Part shown: piece after piece, positions 43,895 to 53,030 of the stretch
Numbering within the stretch: the first letter of the stretch is position 1
Layout: every line of letters begins with the position of its first letter
Source of the DNA: Bryobacteraceae bacterium
GTDB lineage: Bacteria > Acidobacteriota > Terriglobia > Bryobacterales > Bryobacteraceae
Length of the DNA: 64,000 nt
Direction: 5' to 3'
NCBI GenBank assembly: GCA_030041985.1
Contig: JASIAM010000221.1
Location: 17,104 to 81,103 of the forward strand
Position numbers and translations under genes: made by a program
The notes under the pieces: model-generated
Databases searched by the model: none
Seen by the model: only the letters and a program-made list of their open reading frames with translations
Told to the model about the DNA's origin: nothing

Positions 43895-45289
43895 ATGACC
43901 ATCATCGAAAAAATCTGGGACTCGCACGTCGTCTACCAGCAACCCGGCGCGCCGGCCCTGCTCTATATCGATTTGCACCTGATTCACGAAGTCACTTCGC
44001 CGCAGGCCTTCCAGGGCCTGCGCGAGCGCGGGCTTAAAGTCCGGCGGCCCGATCTCACCGTCGCCACTACGGACCACAGCATTCCGACTACCGACCGTTC
44101 GTTACCTATCGTGGATGAAATTGCCGCCCGCCAGGTGGCTCAGCTCGAAGCTAACTGCCGCGAATTCGATATTCCTCTCTATGGCATCCATAGTGACCGG
44201 CAAGGCATCGTCCACGTGATCGGCCCCGAACTGGGTCTTACACAGCCCGGTATGACGGTGGTTTGCGGTGATAGCCACACCGCTACCCATGGCGCATTCG
44301 GCGCTTTGGCGTTCGGGATCGGCACCAGCGAAATCGAACACGTGCTTGCCACCCAATGCCTCCTCCAGCGCAAATCGAAAACCCTCCAGGTGCGCGTAGA
44401 TGGCGCATTAAAGCCGGGCGTTTCCGCCAAAGACATCATCCTCGCGCTAATCGCCCGGATCGGCATCGGCGGTGGCACGGGCTCGATTATCGAATACACC
44501 GGCAATGCCATCCGCGCTCTCTCTATGGAAGAGCGCATGACGGTATGCAACATGACCATCGAAGGCGGCGCGCGCGCAGGCCTGGTCGCGCCCGATGACA
44601 CCACCTTCCAATATCTTCACGGCCGGCCGCACGCTCCCAAGGGCGCCGAGTGGGATGCCGCCGTCGCCCGCTGGAAGCAACTCGTCACCGATGCGGACGC
44701 AACTTACGGCCGGACCATCACCATCGACGCCGGCGCCCTCGAACCCATGATCACCTTTGGCACCAATCCGGGCATGGGCATTCCCATTGGCGCGCCAGTG
44801 CCGGAGCCTTCCCAGGTCTCCGATCCCGGTGAGCGTGAAGCGCTCCAGCAGGCGCTCACTTACATGGGCCTCGAAGGCGGTAAGCCGCTCGCCGGTCATC
44901 CCGTGAACGTGGTGTTCATCGGAAGCTGCACCAATTCGCGCATCTCCGATCTGCGTACCGCCGCGCGCTTGCTCGCGGGCCGCAAGGTGAACCCCAAAGT
45001 GCGCGTGCTGGTCGTACCGGGTTCGCAGGAAGTCAAACGCCAAGCCATCGCCGAAGGCCTGCCGGAAATCTTTCGCGCGGCCGGAGCGGAATGGCGCGAG
45101 CCGGGCTGCTCCATGTGCATTGCCATGAACGGCGATTCGGTAGCCGCCGGCCAGTACAGCCTCTCCACCAGCAATCGCAACTTTGAAGGCCGCCAGGGCA
45201 AGGGCGCACGCACCTTCCTCGCCAGCCCCCTGACCGCCGCCGCCAGCGCCATCACCGGCGTGGTCACTGACGTGAGGACCCTGCTATGA
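43895..45289 (+). CDS. leuC: 3-isopropylmalate dehydratase large subunit
   Basis: The 464-residue aconitase-family protein isomerises 2-isopropylmalate to 3-isopropylmalate together with LeuD. It has the iron-sulfur cysteines in [13 protein letters not shown] and GCSMCIAMN, and the conserved [23 protein letters not shown] and [17 protein letters not shown]. It starts [15 protein letters not shown], as in the family. Its stop overlaps leuD (ATGA), so the two subunits are made together. Confidence 0.96.
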   Translation: MTIIEKIWDSHVVYQQPGAPALLYIDLHLIHEVTSPQAFQGLRERGLKVRRPDLTVATTDHSIPTTDRSLPIVDEIAARQVAQLEANCREFDIPLYGIHSDRQGIVHVIGPELGLTQPGMTVVCGDSHTATHGAFGALAFGIGTSEIEHVLATQCLLQRKSKTLQVRVDGALKPGVSAKDIILALIARIGIGGGTGSIIEYTGNAIRALSMEERMTVCNMTIEGGARAGLVAPDDTTFQYLHGRPHAPKGAEWDAAVARWKQLVTDADATYGRTITIDAGALEPMITFGTNPGMGIPIGAPVPEPSQVSDPGEREALQQALTYMGLEGGKPLAGHPVNVVFIGSCTNSRISDLRTAARLLAGRKVNPKVRVLVVPGSQEVKRQAIAEGLPEIFRAAGAEWREPGCSMCIAMNGDSVAAGQYSLSTSNRNFEGRQGKGARTFLASPLTAAASAITGVVTDVRTLL

Positions 45290-45891
45290 AATTTCAAATG
45301 CTTCAAAGCCGCATGGTGCCGATGCCTCAGCGCAACATCGATACCGACCAGATCATTCCCGCGCGTTTCCTCAAGACGATTTCCAAAGAGGGCTTGGGCG
45401 ATAACCTCTTCTGTGATTGGCGCTACGATGCCCAGGGCAAGCCCAAGGCCGATTTCATCCTCAACCAGCCTCGCGCGGCCGGTGCGCAGGTGCTGCTGGC
45501 CGGTGATAACTTCGGCTGCGGCAGTTCCCGGGAACACGCTCCCTGGGCGCTGATGCAGTTCGGTTTCCGCGCTTTGATCAGCACCTCGTTCGCGGATATT
45601 TTCCGCGCCAACTCACTCAAGAATGGTCTACTGCCGGTGATCGTCCCGGCCGATGTCCACGCCGCCCTGTTTGATGCCGTTGCGTCTGACCGCAACGTCG
45701 AGGTCCGCATCGACCTTCAGAACCAAACTCTGACCACCCCGGACGGACGCACCGTAGAGTTCCCGGTAGACAGTTTTTCGAAACACTGCCTGCTCGAGGG
45801 CGTGGACGAAATCGGCTACACCCTTCAACATCAGGCCGAAATCGCAGCGTTTGAGGCGCGCCGCGTGGGTTCCGTAAACACGACGGCGTAA
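45286..45891 (+). CDS. leuD: 3-isopropylmalate dehydratase small subunit
   Basis: The 201-residue swivel domain protein shows [17 protein letters not shown] and [21 protein letters not shown], the two standard LeuD motifs that complete the active site of LeuC. It overlaps leuC by four bases. The C-terminus is somewhat extended ([20 protein letters not shown]), as often seen. Confidence 0.96.
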   Translation: MKFQMLQSRMVPMPQRNIDTDQIIPARFLKTISKEGLGDNLFCDWRYDAQGKPKADFILNQPRAAGAQVLLAGDNFGCGSSREHAPWALMQFGFRALISTSFADIFRANSLKNGLLPVIVPADVHAALFDAVASDRNVEVRIDLQNQTLTTPDGRTVEFPVDSFSKHCLLEGVDEIGYTLQHQAEIAAFEARRVGSVNTTA

Positions 45892-45908
45892 TTTTAACAG
45901 TCAGAGCT

Positions 45909-46526
45909 TCACACGCCTGGCCGGATCATTTCAAAGCGGCTACGCGTATGCGTGTACTCGTTGCCGCCCATGCGGCCTATGGCCCGCAGTTTCTCCGCGT
46001 CCACGCGAAAATTCTGCGTAATCGCCCGGTCGATATGAAAGCGGACAACTTCGCCCAGCACCAGGCTGCCCCCCAATGGCCGCGTGCTCACCTCGATGAT
46101 CTGCAACAGTTTGCATTCCATGTTAACCGGCGATTCCAGTACACAAGGCGGTTGTACGAGATCGCTGGCTACGGGCGTCAGCCCGGCAATCGCGAACTCA
46201 CTCACGCCCGCCGGATACTCGCCGGAAGTGAGGTTCATCTTCTCCGCGATCTCCTCGGTAACGATGTTGACCACAAACTCCCCCGTGGCGCGCACGTTTG
46301 CCAGCGTGTCCTTCGGCGGCTGGCGGACGCCGGAAGCGAAGCAGACCACCGGCGGATTCCCACATACCGCATTGAAGAAACTGAACGGCGCAAGGTTCGG
46401 CACGCCGCCGGCCGAAACCGAGGAGATAAACCCGATCGGACGAGGCACAACCGAGCCGATCAGTAGCTTGTAGCTGTCTTGTGGCGGCTGCGAAGCCGGA
46501 TCAATGGCAAGTTTTTCCGTGTGCAT
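45909..46526 (-). CDS. Flavin reductase-like FMN-binding protein
   Basis: The 205-residue split-barrel protein has DSYKLLIGSVVPRPIGFISSVSAGGVPNLAPFSFF, the typical FMN-binding N-terminus, then NPPVVCFASG and a DTLANVRATGEFVVNIV helix. Members reduce flavin or act as oxygenase partners. It is convergent with the leu genes (17-base gap). Its downstream partner is unknown. No regulatory site was identified. Confidence 0.85.
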   Translation of the reverse strand: MHTEKLAIDPASQPPQDSYKLLIGSVVPRPIGFISSVSAGGVPNLAPFSFFNAVCGNPPVVCFASGVRQPPKDTLANVRATGEFVVNIVTEEIAEKMNLTSGEYPAGVSEFAIAGLTPVASDLVQPPCVLESPVNMECKLLQIIEVSTRPLGGSLVLGEVVRFHIDRAITQNFRVDAEKLRAIGRMGGNEYTHTRSRFEMIRPGV

Positions 46527-47100
46527 GGGGATTCCTACCCATCACACCACAAATCCACCTCCCACTACGTTCCGCCGCCGGCACCCATTTGCAGGCTCCG
46601 GCGTTATGGCAACCACCAGCGGCCACACTTGGATGAATCCAACCTGGATTCGCCTTTGGCCACGTTTCTAATAAGGGCCTTCCAAGGCCAATCTTGTACA
46701 GCATTCTTGGAAATATATGACTCAAAAAGGAGTTGGTAGCGCTAACGGGAATCGAAACCGACTCGGGTCATCTGATCTGGTCCGATCGAGGCGTAACTAG
46801 CTGATTCTGCGGGGATGCAGGTCGGTCTTTTCCGCATGATAGCCCCTACGGAAGCCTACGGTGTGATCAATGTGTGATCAACAACTCTTGCCCCCGGAGG
46901 CCGCAAGTCGAGGTCAGATTGTCGGTGACAATTGCGGTCACAAGCCCAGGGTGCAATCATCTTTTGGCGATGGGAGACGCAGATGCGGGGCAACGCGACG
47001 CTTTTCTGTGGCGATCTTTCTCCGAGTGGGCCGTAATCCATCCATGTCCGCGACCAGAAGCCGCCAAGTAAAACCCTCCCGTGACACCCAAGCTCGCCGT
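46527..47100. other. Non-coding/decayed stretch with tRNA-like repeat
   Basis: No supported gene is seen. The stretch contains the tRNA 3'-end-like repeat at 46734-46761 and a short direct repeat TGTGATCAA at about 46862-46880. The right end leads into a kinase pseudogene. Confidence 0.45.
46734..46761 (-). repeat. tRNA 3'-end-like sequence, direct repeat copy 1
   Basis: Read on the minus strand, this is a T-arm (GGTTTCGATTCCC), a 3' acceptor strand (TAGCGCTA) and CCA, but no full tRNA adjoins. The first 21 bases shared with 52296-52316 are identical and 25 of 26 match overall. Such duplicates arise when an integrase uses a tRNA 3' end as attachment site. Confidence 0.6.
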
Positions 47101-47395
47101 CTACCGAGTTCCGCTCGCCGACGCCCTGCCGAGGTCGCGCGTCACCCGCGCAAGCAAAGCATCAAAGCGTAGGTCGCCATGCAAATGCCTCAGCCGCGGC
47201 TCCCGCGCCAAATAAACCAACCACGGTGAACGTTCCGCAAACGCCTGCTCCATTAGCGCAAAGGCTTGATCTCGGTCGCCGAGCGCTTCGTAAATCCGAC
47301 CGCGCATCGAGCGGCTCACCGCGCGTCTGCTCGGGAGACATATAGGAAACCGCGGTCACGCCATCGAATTGCGCATACGCGCGAAAGAACAACAC
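47101..47395 (-). pseudogene. Ser/Thr kinase remnant with internal deletion
   Basis: One frame reads the activation segment TAVSYMSPEQTRGEPLDARSD of a Pkn-type kinase; a second frame then reads RIYEALGDRDQAFALMEQAF and ERSPWLVYLAREPRLRHL, the TPR-like end typical of acidobacterial kinases. The join at about 47300 removes most of the protein and changes the frame. The N-terminal lobe is missing. It lies directly downstream of an intact kinase gene on the same strand and may be an old relative. Confidence 0.7.
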
Positions 47396-47532
47396 TAACT
47401 CTTTCGGATGTGAAATTCTTGGTTCGCGTACAACGTTGAGGGGGAAAAGAGGGGGCCCGTTCGTGAGGGCGGTACTTCTGAGCCGCCTGGTAAAGTTGTT
47501 CGATCTATCGCCGGCGCTCCGGTGTCATCATT

Positions 47533-50367
47533 TCACCGTATAGGAATTCGATAGAGGTTCGCGTGACCAGTGAATTTCACATATGCGTAGATTGAAGGAT
47601 CGGGGCTTGGGGCGATGCGGACGTGGTTTACGATCTTGACGCCGGGAACCTTAGCCCACTCCGAGGGATTGTGGACGGCCTTCTCCGGCAGCGACGGCAG
47701 GGTTTGTCCCGGCGGCACAGGGATGGCGGCCGTTTTGCCCGGGTCTCCTGCGCTGGTAGCCGGAGCGATCTCGACATAGAGGTACCGGCCGTTCGGAGAC
47801 CAGGCGATCCCATCGGCGCAATAACACAGCGGGCGCGGCACGCCGCCATCGACCGGAACAGCGAGTTCGGGGCGACTAGCGAAACTCGGCGGGCCCGGCA
47901 AGATGCCGCCGACTTCGATATAACGGCGATCGGCGGAGATACCGCTAATTTCCACGATCTGATCCGCGAACGCCTTGCGGCGGCCGGTTCCATCCCGTTG
48001 CATCGCACCGAGGTAGAACGCCTTTCCCTCCGTCAACAGGAAGAGCACTTCGCCGTGTGGGCCAAAATGGGGCGAGCTTTCGCCGTTCGCGGAAATCCTA
48101 AGCGGGGACGCGCTGTGGTCGAGCGCCGAAATCCACAGTTCGGAAGGCTGGCCGGTGGGCTGATTGGAGAAGACCACGTCTTTCTCGTCGGGAGAAATAT
48201 CGAATTGGGACATCGAAACGCCGGGCACAACCACTTCGCTTCTTCCGGATGCGAGATCGGTGCGCCAGAGCTCGGACGGAGAGGCGGGCGAATCGCGCCG
48301 CAACAAATAGTAGACGCGCTTGCCATCGCGGGAGAAGACCGGCAACGCTGGATCCGCGAATCCTTCGGTGGAAAGCGCGCGGTCGCCGTGGGCATCGTGA
48401 ATCCAGATGGCGCCCTGAGGCGTGCTGATGGAAGTGATCAGCGAGCGGCCGTCGGGCGCCATGGCAATGCCCTCTTCGGCGCTCGAACCGAAAGTGAACT
48501 GCTCCGGCCGGCCGTCGGGAAAACGCTGGCGCCACAAGTGGTATCGTCCGCCGGCTTGAGCGGAAAGGTAGATCCATTTGCCGTCGGGGGACCAGGCCGC
48601 AGACGAGCAAGGCGCGCCGGCGGGCCCGACCTGCCTCCCCGGCGATCCTCCGGAGAACGGCACTACACGGCAAGGGATCCAGTGATTGATCATCTCCACC
48701 ACCAGCACCCATTTGCGGTCGGGAGACAGGTAGGAGTAGTGCGCCATGCCGCGATCGTGGGCTGGTAAATAAACTTGGCGGATATCGGAGCCATCGGCCT
48801 TGGAGGTGACGACGCCCATATGGACCCCTTTGTCCTGGATTTGCGAGAACAGCAAACGGCCGTTGTCCAGCCATGTAAGCCCGGCTGAGTTTTGAAGGAA
48901 GAGTTGGGAATCGCCTCCCAGCGCGGAGATCGTGTAGGTCTGCCATTGATTGGGGCCGTTGCGGAGTACGCTGTAGGCAATGCGAGCGCCATCCGGAGAA
49001 AACGCAATACAGCATTTCCCACCTGAAGCGTGCGTGACTTGGACCGGCTCTCCGTCGGGAAGCAGCTTGACCCAGATCTGGTCCGGGCTGAAGAAGGCTA
49101 AGGGGCTGCGATAGAAGGCAAGCATGCGGCCATCGGGGGAAAGGACCGGGCCGGTGGCGGAGTCGGTGAAGCTGGTCAGCGGAATGAAGGAGCCAGGATC
49201 GGGGATTGGGGGCGGGCTGGCAGCCTCGTTGGAGCGAAGGGTCAGCCAGAGGCCAAGCCCGAGGATTAAAGCGATGGCAGGGAGCGCGACGAAGGCGGCG
49301 CGGAAGAGAGAGCGCGCTGGCGGAGCGGCCAGCCGATCGGCGATGGAGGATAACTCGCGAGCGACTTCGGCAGCCGATTGGGGGCGGCGGGCTGGATCTT
49401 TTTCGAGCAGCTTCGAGACCAATGCGTCCAGAGCGGGCGGTATGCCGGAGCGTTCGCGCGACGGCGCGGGCACCGTGGTGTGAACACTGCTCGAAAGCAT
49501 CTGTCCGAGCGAGGCGCCGGGAAACGGAAGGCGGCCCACGGACATTTCGAACAGCACTAGACCCAGGGCGAAAAGATCGGTGGCGGCGGTTGGCTCCCGG
49601 CTCTCCAGCTGCTCGGGCGCCATGTAGGCGGGCGTGCCCATGACGGCGTCGGTCTGGGTGGTGCCGGTAGTGGCCAGCATCTTCGCCAGTCCGAAATCCA
49701 AGACCTTGACGCCATGGCGCGCGAGCATGATGTTGGGCGGCTTCAGGTCGCGATGCACCATTCCAAGCAAGTGCGCTTCAGCCAGAGCGCCGGCGATCTG
49801 CGCGCCATATCGCGCAGCCATCACGGGAGCGAGCGGACCTTTCTTGATTTCCGTGGCCAACGTGGAGCCTTCGATAAACTCCATGACCAGGTAATTGGGG
49901 CCGACGTCGTGGAGCGTGCAGATATGGGGATGATTCAAGGAAGAGATGGCGCGGGCTTCCCGTTGGGAGCGTTCGTCAAACAGGCTCCTGGAAATCTTGA
50001 TGGCGACAGGCCGGCCCAGCCGCGTATCGGTGGCGCGGTACACAGTGCCCATACCGCCCTGTCCGATTTTCCGTTCAACCCGATACGGCCCGAGTTGTTC
50101 GCCAACGGTGACAGATGGCTCCGTCTGGAGCGAACCGTCCTGTTTCAAAAGGCTCTTGAGATCCTCCCATGCTGGACGATTGAGGAACGCGCCGTCTTCC
50201 TGCGGGGAGTCCCCGTTCTGCCGGACGCCCTCTTGGGCCAGGAGTGCCGCGACTGTTGCGCGCACTTCGGGGTCGGCCCGTTCCAACAGCGCAGTTCGCT
50301 CGGAAGGAGGCAGGGCTCGCGCCGCCAGATACAGCTCCTCCAACTGCCCCCAACGCTCGGGAGTCAT
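47533..50367 (-). CDS. Membrane Ser/Thr protein kinase with C-terminal beta-propeller
   Basis: The 944-residue protein begins with a short helical region common to these kinases (TPERWGQLEELYLAARALPP), then a full kinase domain: IGQGGMGTVY (101-110), VAIK with K124, HRDLKPPN (205-212) and DFG (224-226), with MSPEQ replaced by MAPEQLES. A single membrane helix follows (FVALPAIALILGLGLWLTL), and the outside part is a WD40/PD40-like propeller (SPDGRMLAFY, SPDGARIAYS, SPDRKWVLVV, SPDGKWIYLS repeats). It should sense an extracellular signal and phosphorylate cytoplasmic targets. It lies between two tRNA-like repeats. Confidence 0.92.
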   Translation of the reverse strand: MTPERWGQLEELYLAARALPPSERTALLERADPEVRATVAALLAQEGVRQNGDSPQEDGAFLNRPAWEDLKSLLKQDGSLQTEPSVTVGEQLGPYRVERKIGQGGMGTVYRATDTRLGRPVAIKISRSLFDERSQREARAISSLNHPHICTLHDVGPNYLVMEFIEGSTLATEIKKGPLAPVMAARYGAQIAGALAEAHLLGMVHRDLKPPNIMLARHGVKVLDFGLAKMLATTGTTQTDAVMGTPAYMAPEQLESREPTAATDLFALGLVLFEMSVGRLPFPGASLGQMLSSSVHTTVPAPSRERSGIPPALDALVSKLLEKDPARRPQSAAEVARELSSIADRLAAPPARSLFRAAFVALPAIALILGLGLWLTLRSNEAASPPPIPDPGSFIPLTSFTDSATGPVLSPDGRMLAFYRSPLAFFSPDQIWVKLLPDGEPVQVTHASGGKCCIAFSPDGARIAYSVLRNGPNQWQTYTISALGGDSQLFLQNSAGLTWLDNGRLLFSQIQDKGVHMGVVTSKADGSDIRQVYLPAHDRGMAHYSYLSPDRKWVLVVEMINHWIPCRVVPFSGGSPGRQVGPAGAPCSSAAWSPDGKWIYLSAQAGGRYHLWRQRFPDGRPEQFTFGSSAEEGIAMAPDGRSLITSISTPQGAIWIHDAHGDRALSTEGFADPALPVFSRDGKRVYYLLRRDSPASPSELWRTDLASGRSEVVVPGVSMSQFDISPDEKDVVFSNQPTGQPSELWISALDHSASPLRISANGESSPHFGPHGEVLFLLTEGKAFYLGAMQRDGTGRRKAFADQIVEISGISADRRYIEVGGILPGPPSFASRPELAVPVDGGVPRPLCYCADGIAWSPNGRYLYVEIAPATSAGDPGKTAAIPVPPGQTLPSLPEKAVHNPSEWAKVPGVKIVNHVRIAPSPDPSIYAYVKFTGHANLYRIPIR

Positions 50368-50592
50368 GGAGCACAGCTTAGCAGTAAATGCTTAGCGGCG
50401 CGAGGGAGGGAACCCAGGGAGGGAACCCGGCGCTATCTACGGTGCGGCGGCCCTGCCTTCACCGCTACCGGCGGCCGAGTTGCCGCCCGCCTCCCAGCGA
50501 TTAGTGGAAACGGAAACCGGCGTGGATGCGGGCCCAGATTTCATCCATCCGGTCCGGCAACGATTGCGATGGTGACGCGCGATCCGCCCGCT
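50368..50592. other. Gap upstream of the kinase gene
   Basis: About 225 bases separate the kinase start from the end of the secreted protein gene on the same strand. It contains a short direct repeat (GAGGGAACCC twice, 50404-50430). No gene is supported. Confidence 0.4.
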
Positions 50593-51213
50593 TCAGGGCG
50601 TCGTCGTGTCGACCGTGATTCGCTGAGCCTCAACCTGGCCAGTCAGGTGGTCGGTCTGGTTTCCCATGGTGTCAAAGATATTTTCGACAAAGGTTCCGCT
50701 CAGGGCTGTGCCGCCGGGGGACAGGGTAACCATTTCGATGACGATGATCTTGTTGACCAACGCTCCGGTTGTGGTGTTGTAGTTCAGGGCAAAATGGTTG
50801 ACCTGGTAGGTGAAGTCCCCGGTCTGCTGCCATACGCCCAGGCAGAAATTTTGCTGCGCCGGAGAACGCGAGCCGACATTCAGAATTTCGGTCTCATCGC
50901 TGTGAAGCTGGTTGTATCCCCAGAGGAGTTGGGTTCCGTCCGCAATGGATGGGTTATGGGTGGTGTTACCCATGGAGATAAACTGCAAACTCCACAGTCC
51001 AACAATCGACGGGATCCGCCCACTCGCTAGATTGCTCAGTTCGAGAGCGGACGGAGCCACCTCCCGGGCATCTGGGGAATCCTGCACGGATTGCAGATTG
51101 GCCAAGGGTGCCGGCTGATCGGTCAGAGCACATGCGCTGGCCGCGGGGACCAACAGCATCCCAACAACCGCTGCGCTCAAAGTCGTAGTTACTGCTCGCT
51201 GTGTTATTTTCAT
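50593..51213 (-). CDS. Secreted protein of unknown function
   Basis: From MKITQRAVTTTLSAAVVGMLLVPAASA the 206-residue protein has a clear signal peptide. The mature part (SIVGLWSLQFISMGNTTHNPSIADGTQLLWGYNQLHSDETEILN...NFCLGVWQQTGDFTYQVNHFAL) is beta-rich and resembles lipocalin-like secreted hypotheticals of soil bacteria. It has two cysteines. The gene is divergent from the ECF sigma factor, so the two may be co-regulated. The frame extends upstream but would bury the signal peptide. Confidence 0.8.
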   Translation of the reverse strand: MKITQRAVTTTLSAAVVGMLLVPAASACALTDQPAPLANLQSVQDSPDAREVAPSALELSNLASGRIPSIVGLWSLQFISMGNTTHNPSIADGTQLLWGYNQLHSDETEILNVGSRSPAQQNFCLGVWQQTGDFTYQVNHFALNYNTTTGALVNKIIVIEMVTLSPGGTALSGTFVENIFDTMGNQTDHLTGQVEAQRITVDTTTP

Positions 51214-51322
51214 GATGTTCCTCTTTCTGTGGGGAAAATGTCTGTCCCGGAACTCCATGCGAGAAACGAGTGCGAAAACCGTAACGCAGGTGCGATATTT
51301 TTCACGTTATTCTGAAATCATC

Positions 51323-51943
51323 GTGGAAGCAGACGGTCAAATCGCGGACACGACGCAGCTTCTTCTTGCATGGGCCGGCGGCGATGCGCGCGCCCTCGAT
51401 GCGCTCGCGCCCCGCATTTACCACGAACTTCACCGCTTGGCCGCAGATTTCATGAGGCGGGAGCGCGAAGAGCCCATCCTTCAGGCGACCGCCCTGGTGC
51501 ATGAGGTCTACCTGAAACTGGTCGATGTTCAGCACGTGGCTTTGGAAGGCAAGGCGCATTTCTTTGCGATCTGCGCACGGATGATGCGCCGCATTCTAGT
51601 GGACGCGGCCCGCAAAAGAGCTGCGTCCCGGCACGGCGGTAGACTGGGACGGATTCACTTGGACGATGTGGCTCATTTGAAGCTGAGCCAGGATAACGAC
51701 AGGCAGCTGATCGCGCTAAACGACGCCCTGGACGAACTGGCGCGCGGCGATCCGCGAAAGGCGAGAGTTGTGGAACTGCGATACTTCGGCGGGCTGAACG
51801 TGCAAGAAGCAGCCGCCGTGCTCAAAGTATCGGCAGAGACCGTTACGCGAGATTGGCGTCTGGCGCGGGGTTGGTTGCAACTGCAGGTCAGGGGTGCGGA
51901 GGGTTCGGGCGCGGCGGGCTTGGCCCGGGGCCCTGGTAGGTGA
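51323..51943 (+). CDS. ECF-type RNA polymerase sigma factor
   Basis: The core (TTQLLLAWAGGDARALDALAPRIYHELHRLAADFMRRE, then ATALVHEVYLKLVD and RMMRRILVDAARKRAA) is sigma region 2 of the TIGR02999-like group frequent in acidobacteria; KARVVELRYFGGLNVQEAAAVLKVSAETVTRDWRLARGWL is region 4. A GTG at 51323 is preferred because it fits the family N-terminus; an ATG at 51257 also lies in frame. The last 17 residues after LQLQV look like low-complexity read-through. No anti-sigma gene is adjacent; the kinase nearby may fill that role, as suspected for this group. Confidence 0.85.
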   Translation: MEADGQIADTTQLLLAWAGGDARALDALAPRIYHELHRLAADFMRREREEPILQATALVHEVYLKLVDVQHVALEGKAHFFAICARMMRRILVDAARKRAASRHGGRLGRIHLDDVAHLKLSQDNDRQLIALNDALDELARGDPRKARVVELRYFGGLNVQEAAAVLKVSAETVTRDWRLARGWLQLQVRGAEGSGAAGLARGPGR

Positions 51944-52295
51944 AAGGTGAGGGTGCCTGCGTGGTTCGGGCCTCCTGCATCATCGGGTTACGGCGATAAC
52001 GTTGGATCCACCGCGCCCCTTGGCTGGGAAACGATACTTCCTTGTTCGTGCCGATCGCGCACACGCCCCTGCTGATCAGGCGTACGCGGCGTTGACACGG
52101 GATCAGGACCAACGAGCAAGCTCGCATCCAGCAGTGAAGACTGAGCACTCCGTCGGCTTCCGCAGTTGAGGCCGACTCATTAACGGGTTGAAGCCCCGTA
52201 TTCTCGGATTCGCTAAACCCTTGCAAAACAATGGCGCTGGTATTGAGCGAAGGTGATCGAAGCGTTTATAACTCTATGAAAATAGAGGATATTTC
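51944..52295. other. Non-coding stretch before tRNA-like repeat
   Basis: No supported gene. A minus-strand frame reading TNKEVSFPSQGARWIQRYRR looks somewhat protein-like but lacks a start signal and family. A hairpin AACGGG-TTGAAG-CCCCGT is at about 52181-52198. Confidence 0.4.
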
Positions 52296-52321
52296 GTAGC
52301 GCTAACGGGAATCGAACCCGA
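52296..52321 (-). repeat. tRNA 3'-end-like sequence, direct repeat copy 2
   Basis: On the minus strand it reads CGGGTTCGATTCCCG (a perfect T-arm stem-loop) followed by TTAGCGCTAC. It matches 46736-46761 at 25 of 26 positions in the same orientation, 5560 bases away. No tRNA body is attached. Confidence 0.6.
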
Positions 52322-52352
52322 AAAGTACCGCATTCGGCCGTTCTGCCTCATG

Positions 52353-53030
52353 CTAGGTCTTTGACCGCTTGAAAGGGTTCTTTTTGTAACAGAACTTCAG
52401 GCGGGCCGCTCGGCGGTCAAAGGTCCAGTTGATCTTCTTGCGCGCCCGGTTCATCTGGCGATTCCAGGATCGTGCTTCACGGCGAAGAGTCTTTAGATTC
52501 CGAATTCTCCTGCCACCTAAGCACTGCCGCGCGAACAAACTGATTGCAATCTCCGCTTGGTTGAGCCAACTGCCATGAGTGGGCGTGTAGTGCACCGTAA
52601 ACCGGCCCCAGATCTCCCTGCCCATCTCCTCGCCGAAGGCATCGACCAGTGACTTGCGATGGTGGGTGTGGAGATTATCCATCACCAGATGAATGGTGTT
52701 GGCGGCAGGGTACTGCAGCGCCAAGCCGCATAGGAAAACAGCCAACTGAAAAGCGGAACGATCGGGAGTAGGAGAGGTGAAGTGGCGCCCTCCCTTAGGC
52801 TCCACGGCGCAGAAAACATTGGCCGTGCCACACCGCTCGTATTCGTTGTCACGGCGTGCTTCCCTGCCGGGCACTGCTGGCGAGAGAGGTCGGACATCGG
52901 CATGCAAGGTGACCGGTTTTTCGTCCTGGCACACCACAGGTTCCTGCGCATTGTAAGGACGCTCATAGGTTTCTAAGACGTTCTCCATCTTCTCGATGTA
53001 CTCGTCATCGAGGTCGGCGATGCACCACAT
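52353..53030 (-). CDS. IS630-type transposase, catalytic DDE part (ORF B)
   Basis: The 225-residue frame contains the DDE triad in PVVCQDEKPVT, HLVMDNLHTHH and HGSWLNQAEIAISLFAR, which is standard for the IS630/Tc1 group. Its first codon ATG uses the end of a run of seven As at the overlap with ORF A. Whether it is made alone or as a fusion is not decided by the sequence. All three acidic positions are present. Confidence 0.85.
   Translation of the reverse strand: MWCIADLDDEYIEKMENVLETYERPYNAQEPVVCQDEKPVTLHADVRPLSPAVPGREARRDNEYERCGTANVFCAVEPKGGRHFTSPTPDRSAFQLAVFLCGLALQYPAANTIHLVMDNLHTHHRKSLVDAFGEEMGREIWGRFTVHYTPTHGSWLNQAEIAISLFARQCLGGRRIRNLKTLRREARSWNRQMNRARKKINWTFDRRAARLKFCYKKNPFKRSKT

Noticed and set aside
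47623..48768. 381-codon plus-strand frame inside the kinase gene
   Set aside because: The opposite strand carries a clear kinase-propeller protein; the plus frame is Arg/Gly-rich without motifs.
49714..51030. 438-codon plus-strand frame
   Set aside because: It spans antisense sequence of the kinase and the secreted protein gene; no motif.
51888..52226. 112-codon minus-strand frame overlapping the sigma factor end
   Set aside because: It shows a faint repeat-like protein pattern but no start signal or family, so it is not called.
46736..52321. Complete tRNA genes at the tRNA-like repeats
   Set aside because: Only the T-arm and 3' acceptor side are present; no anticodon or D-arm adjoins either copy.
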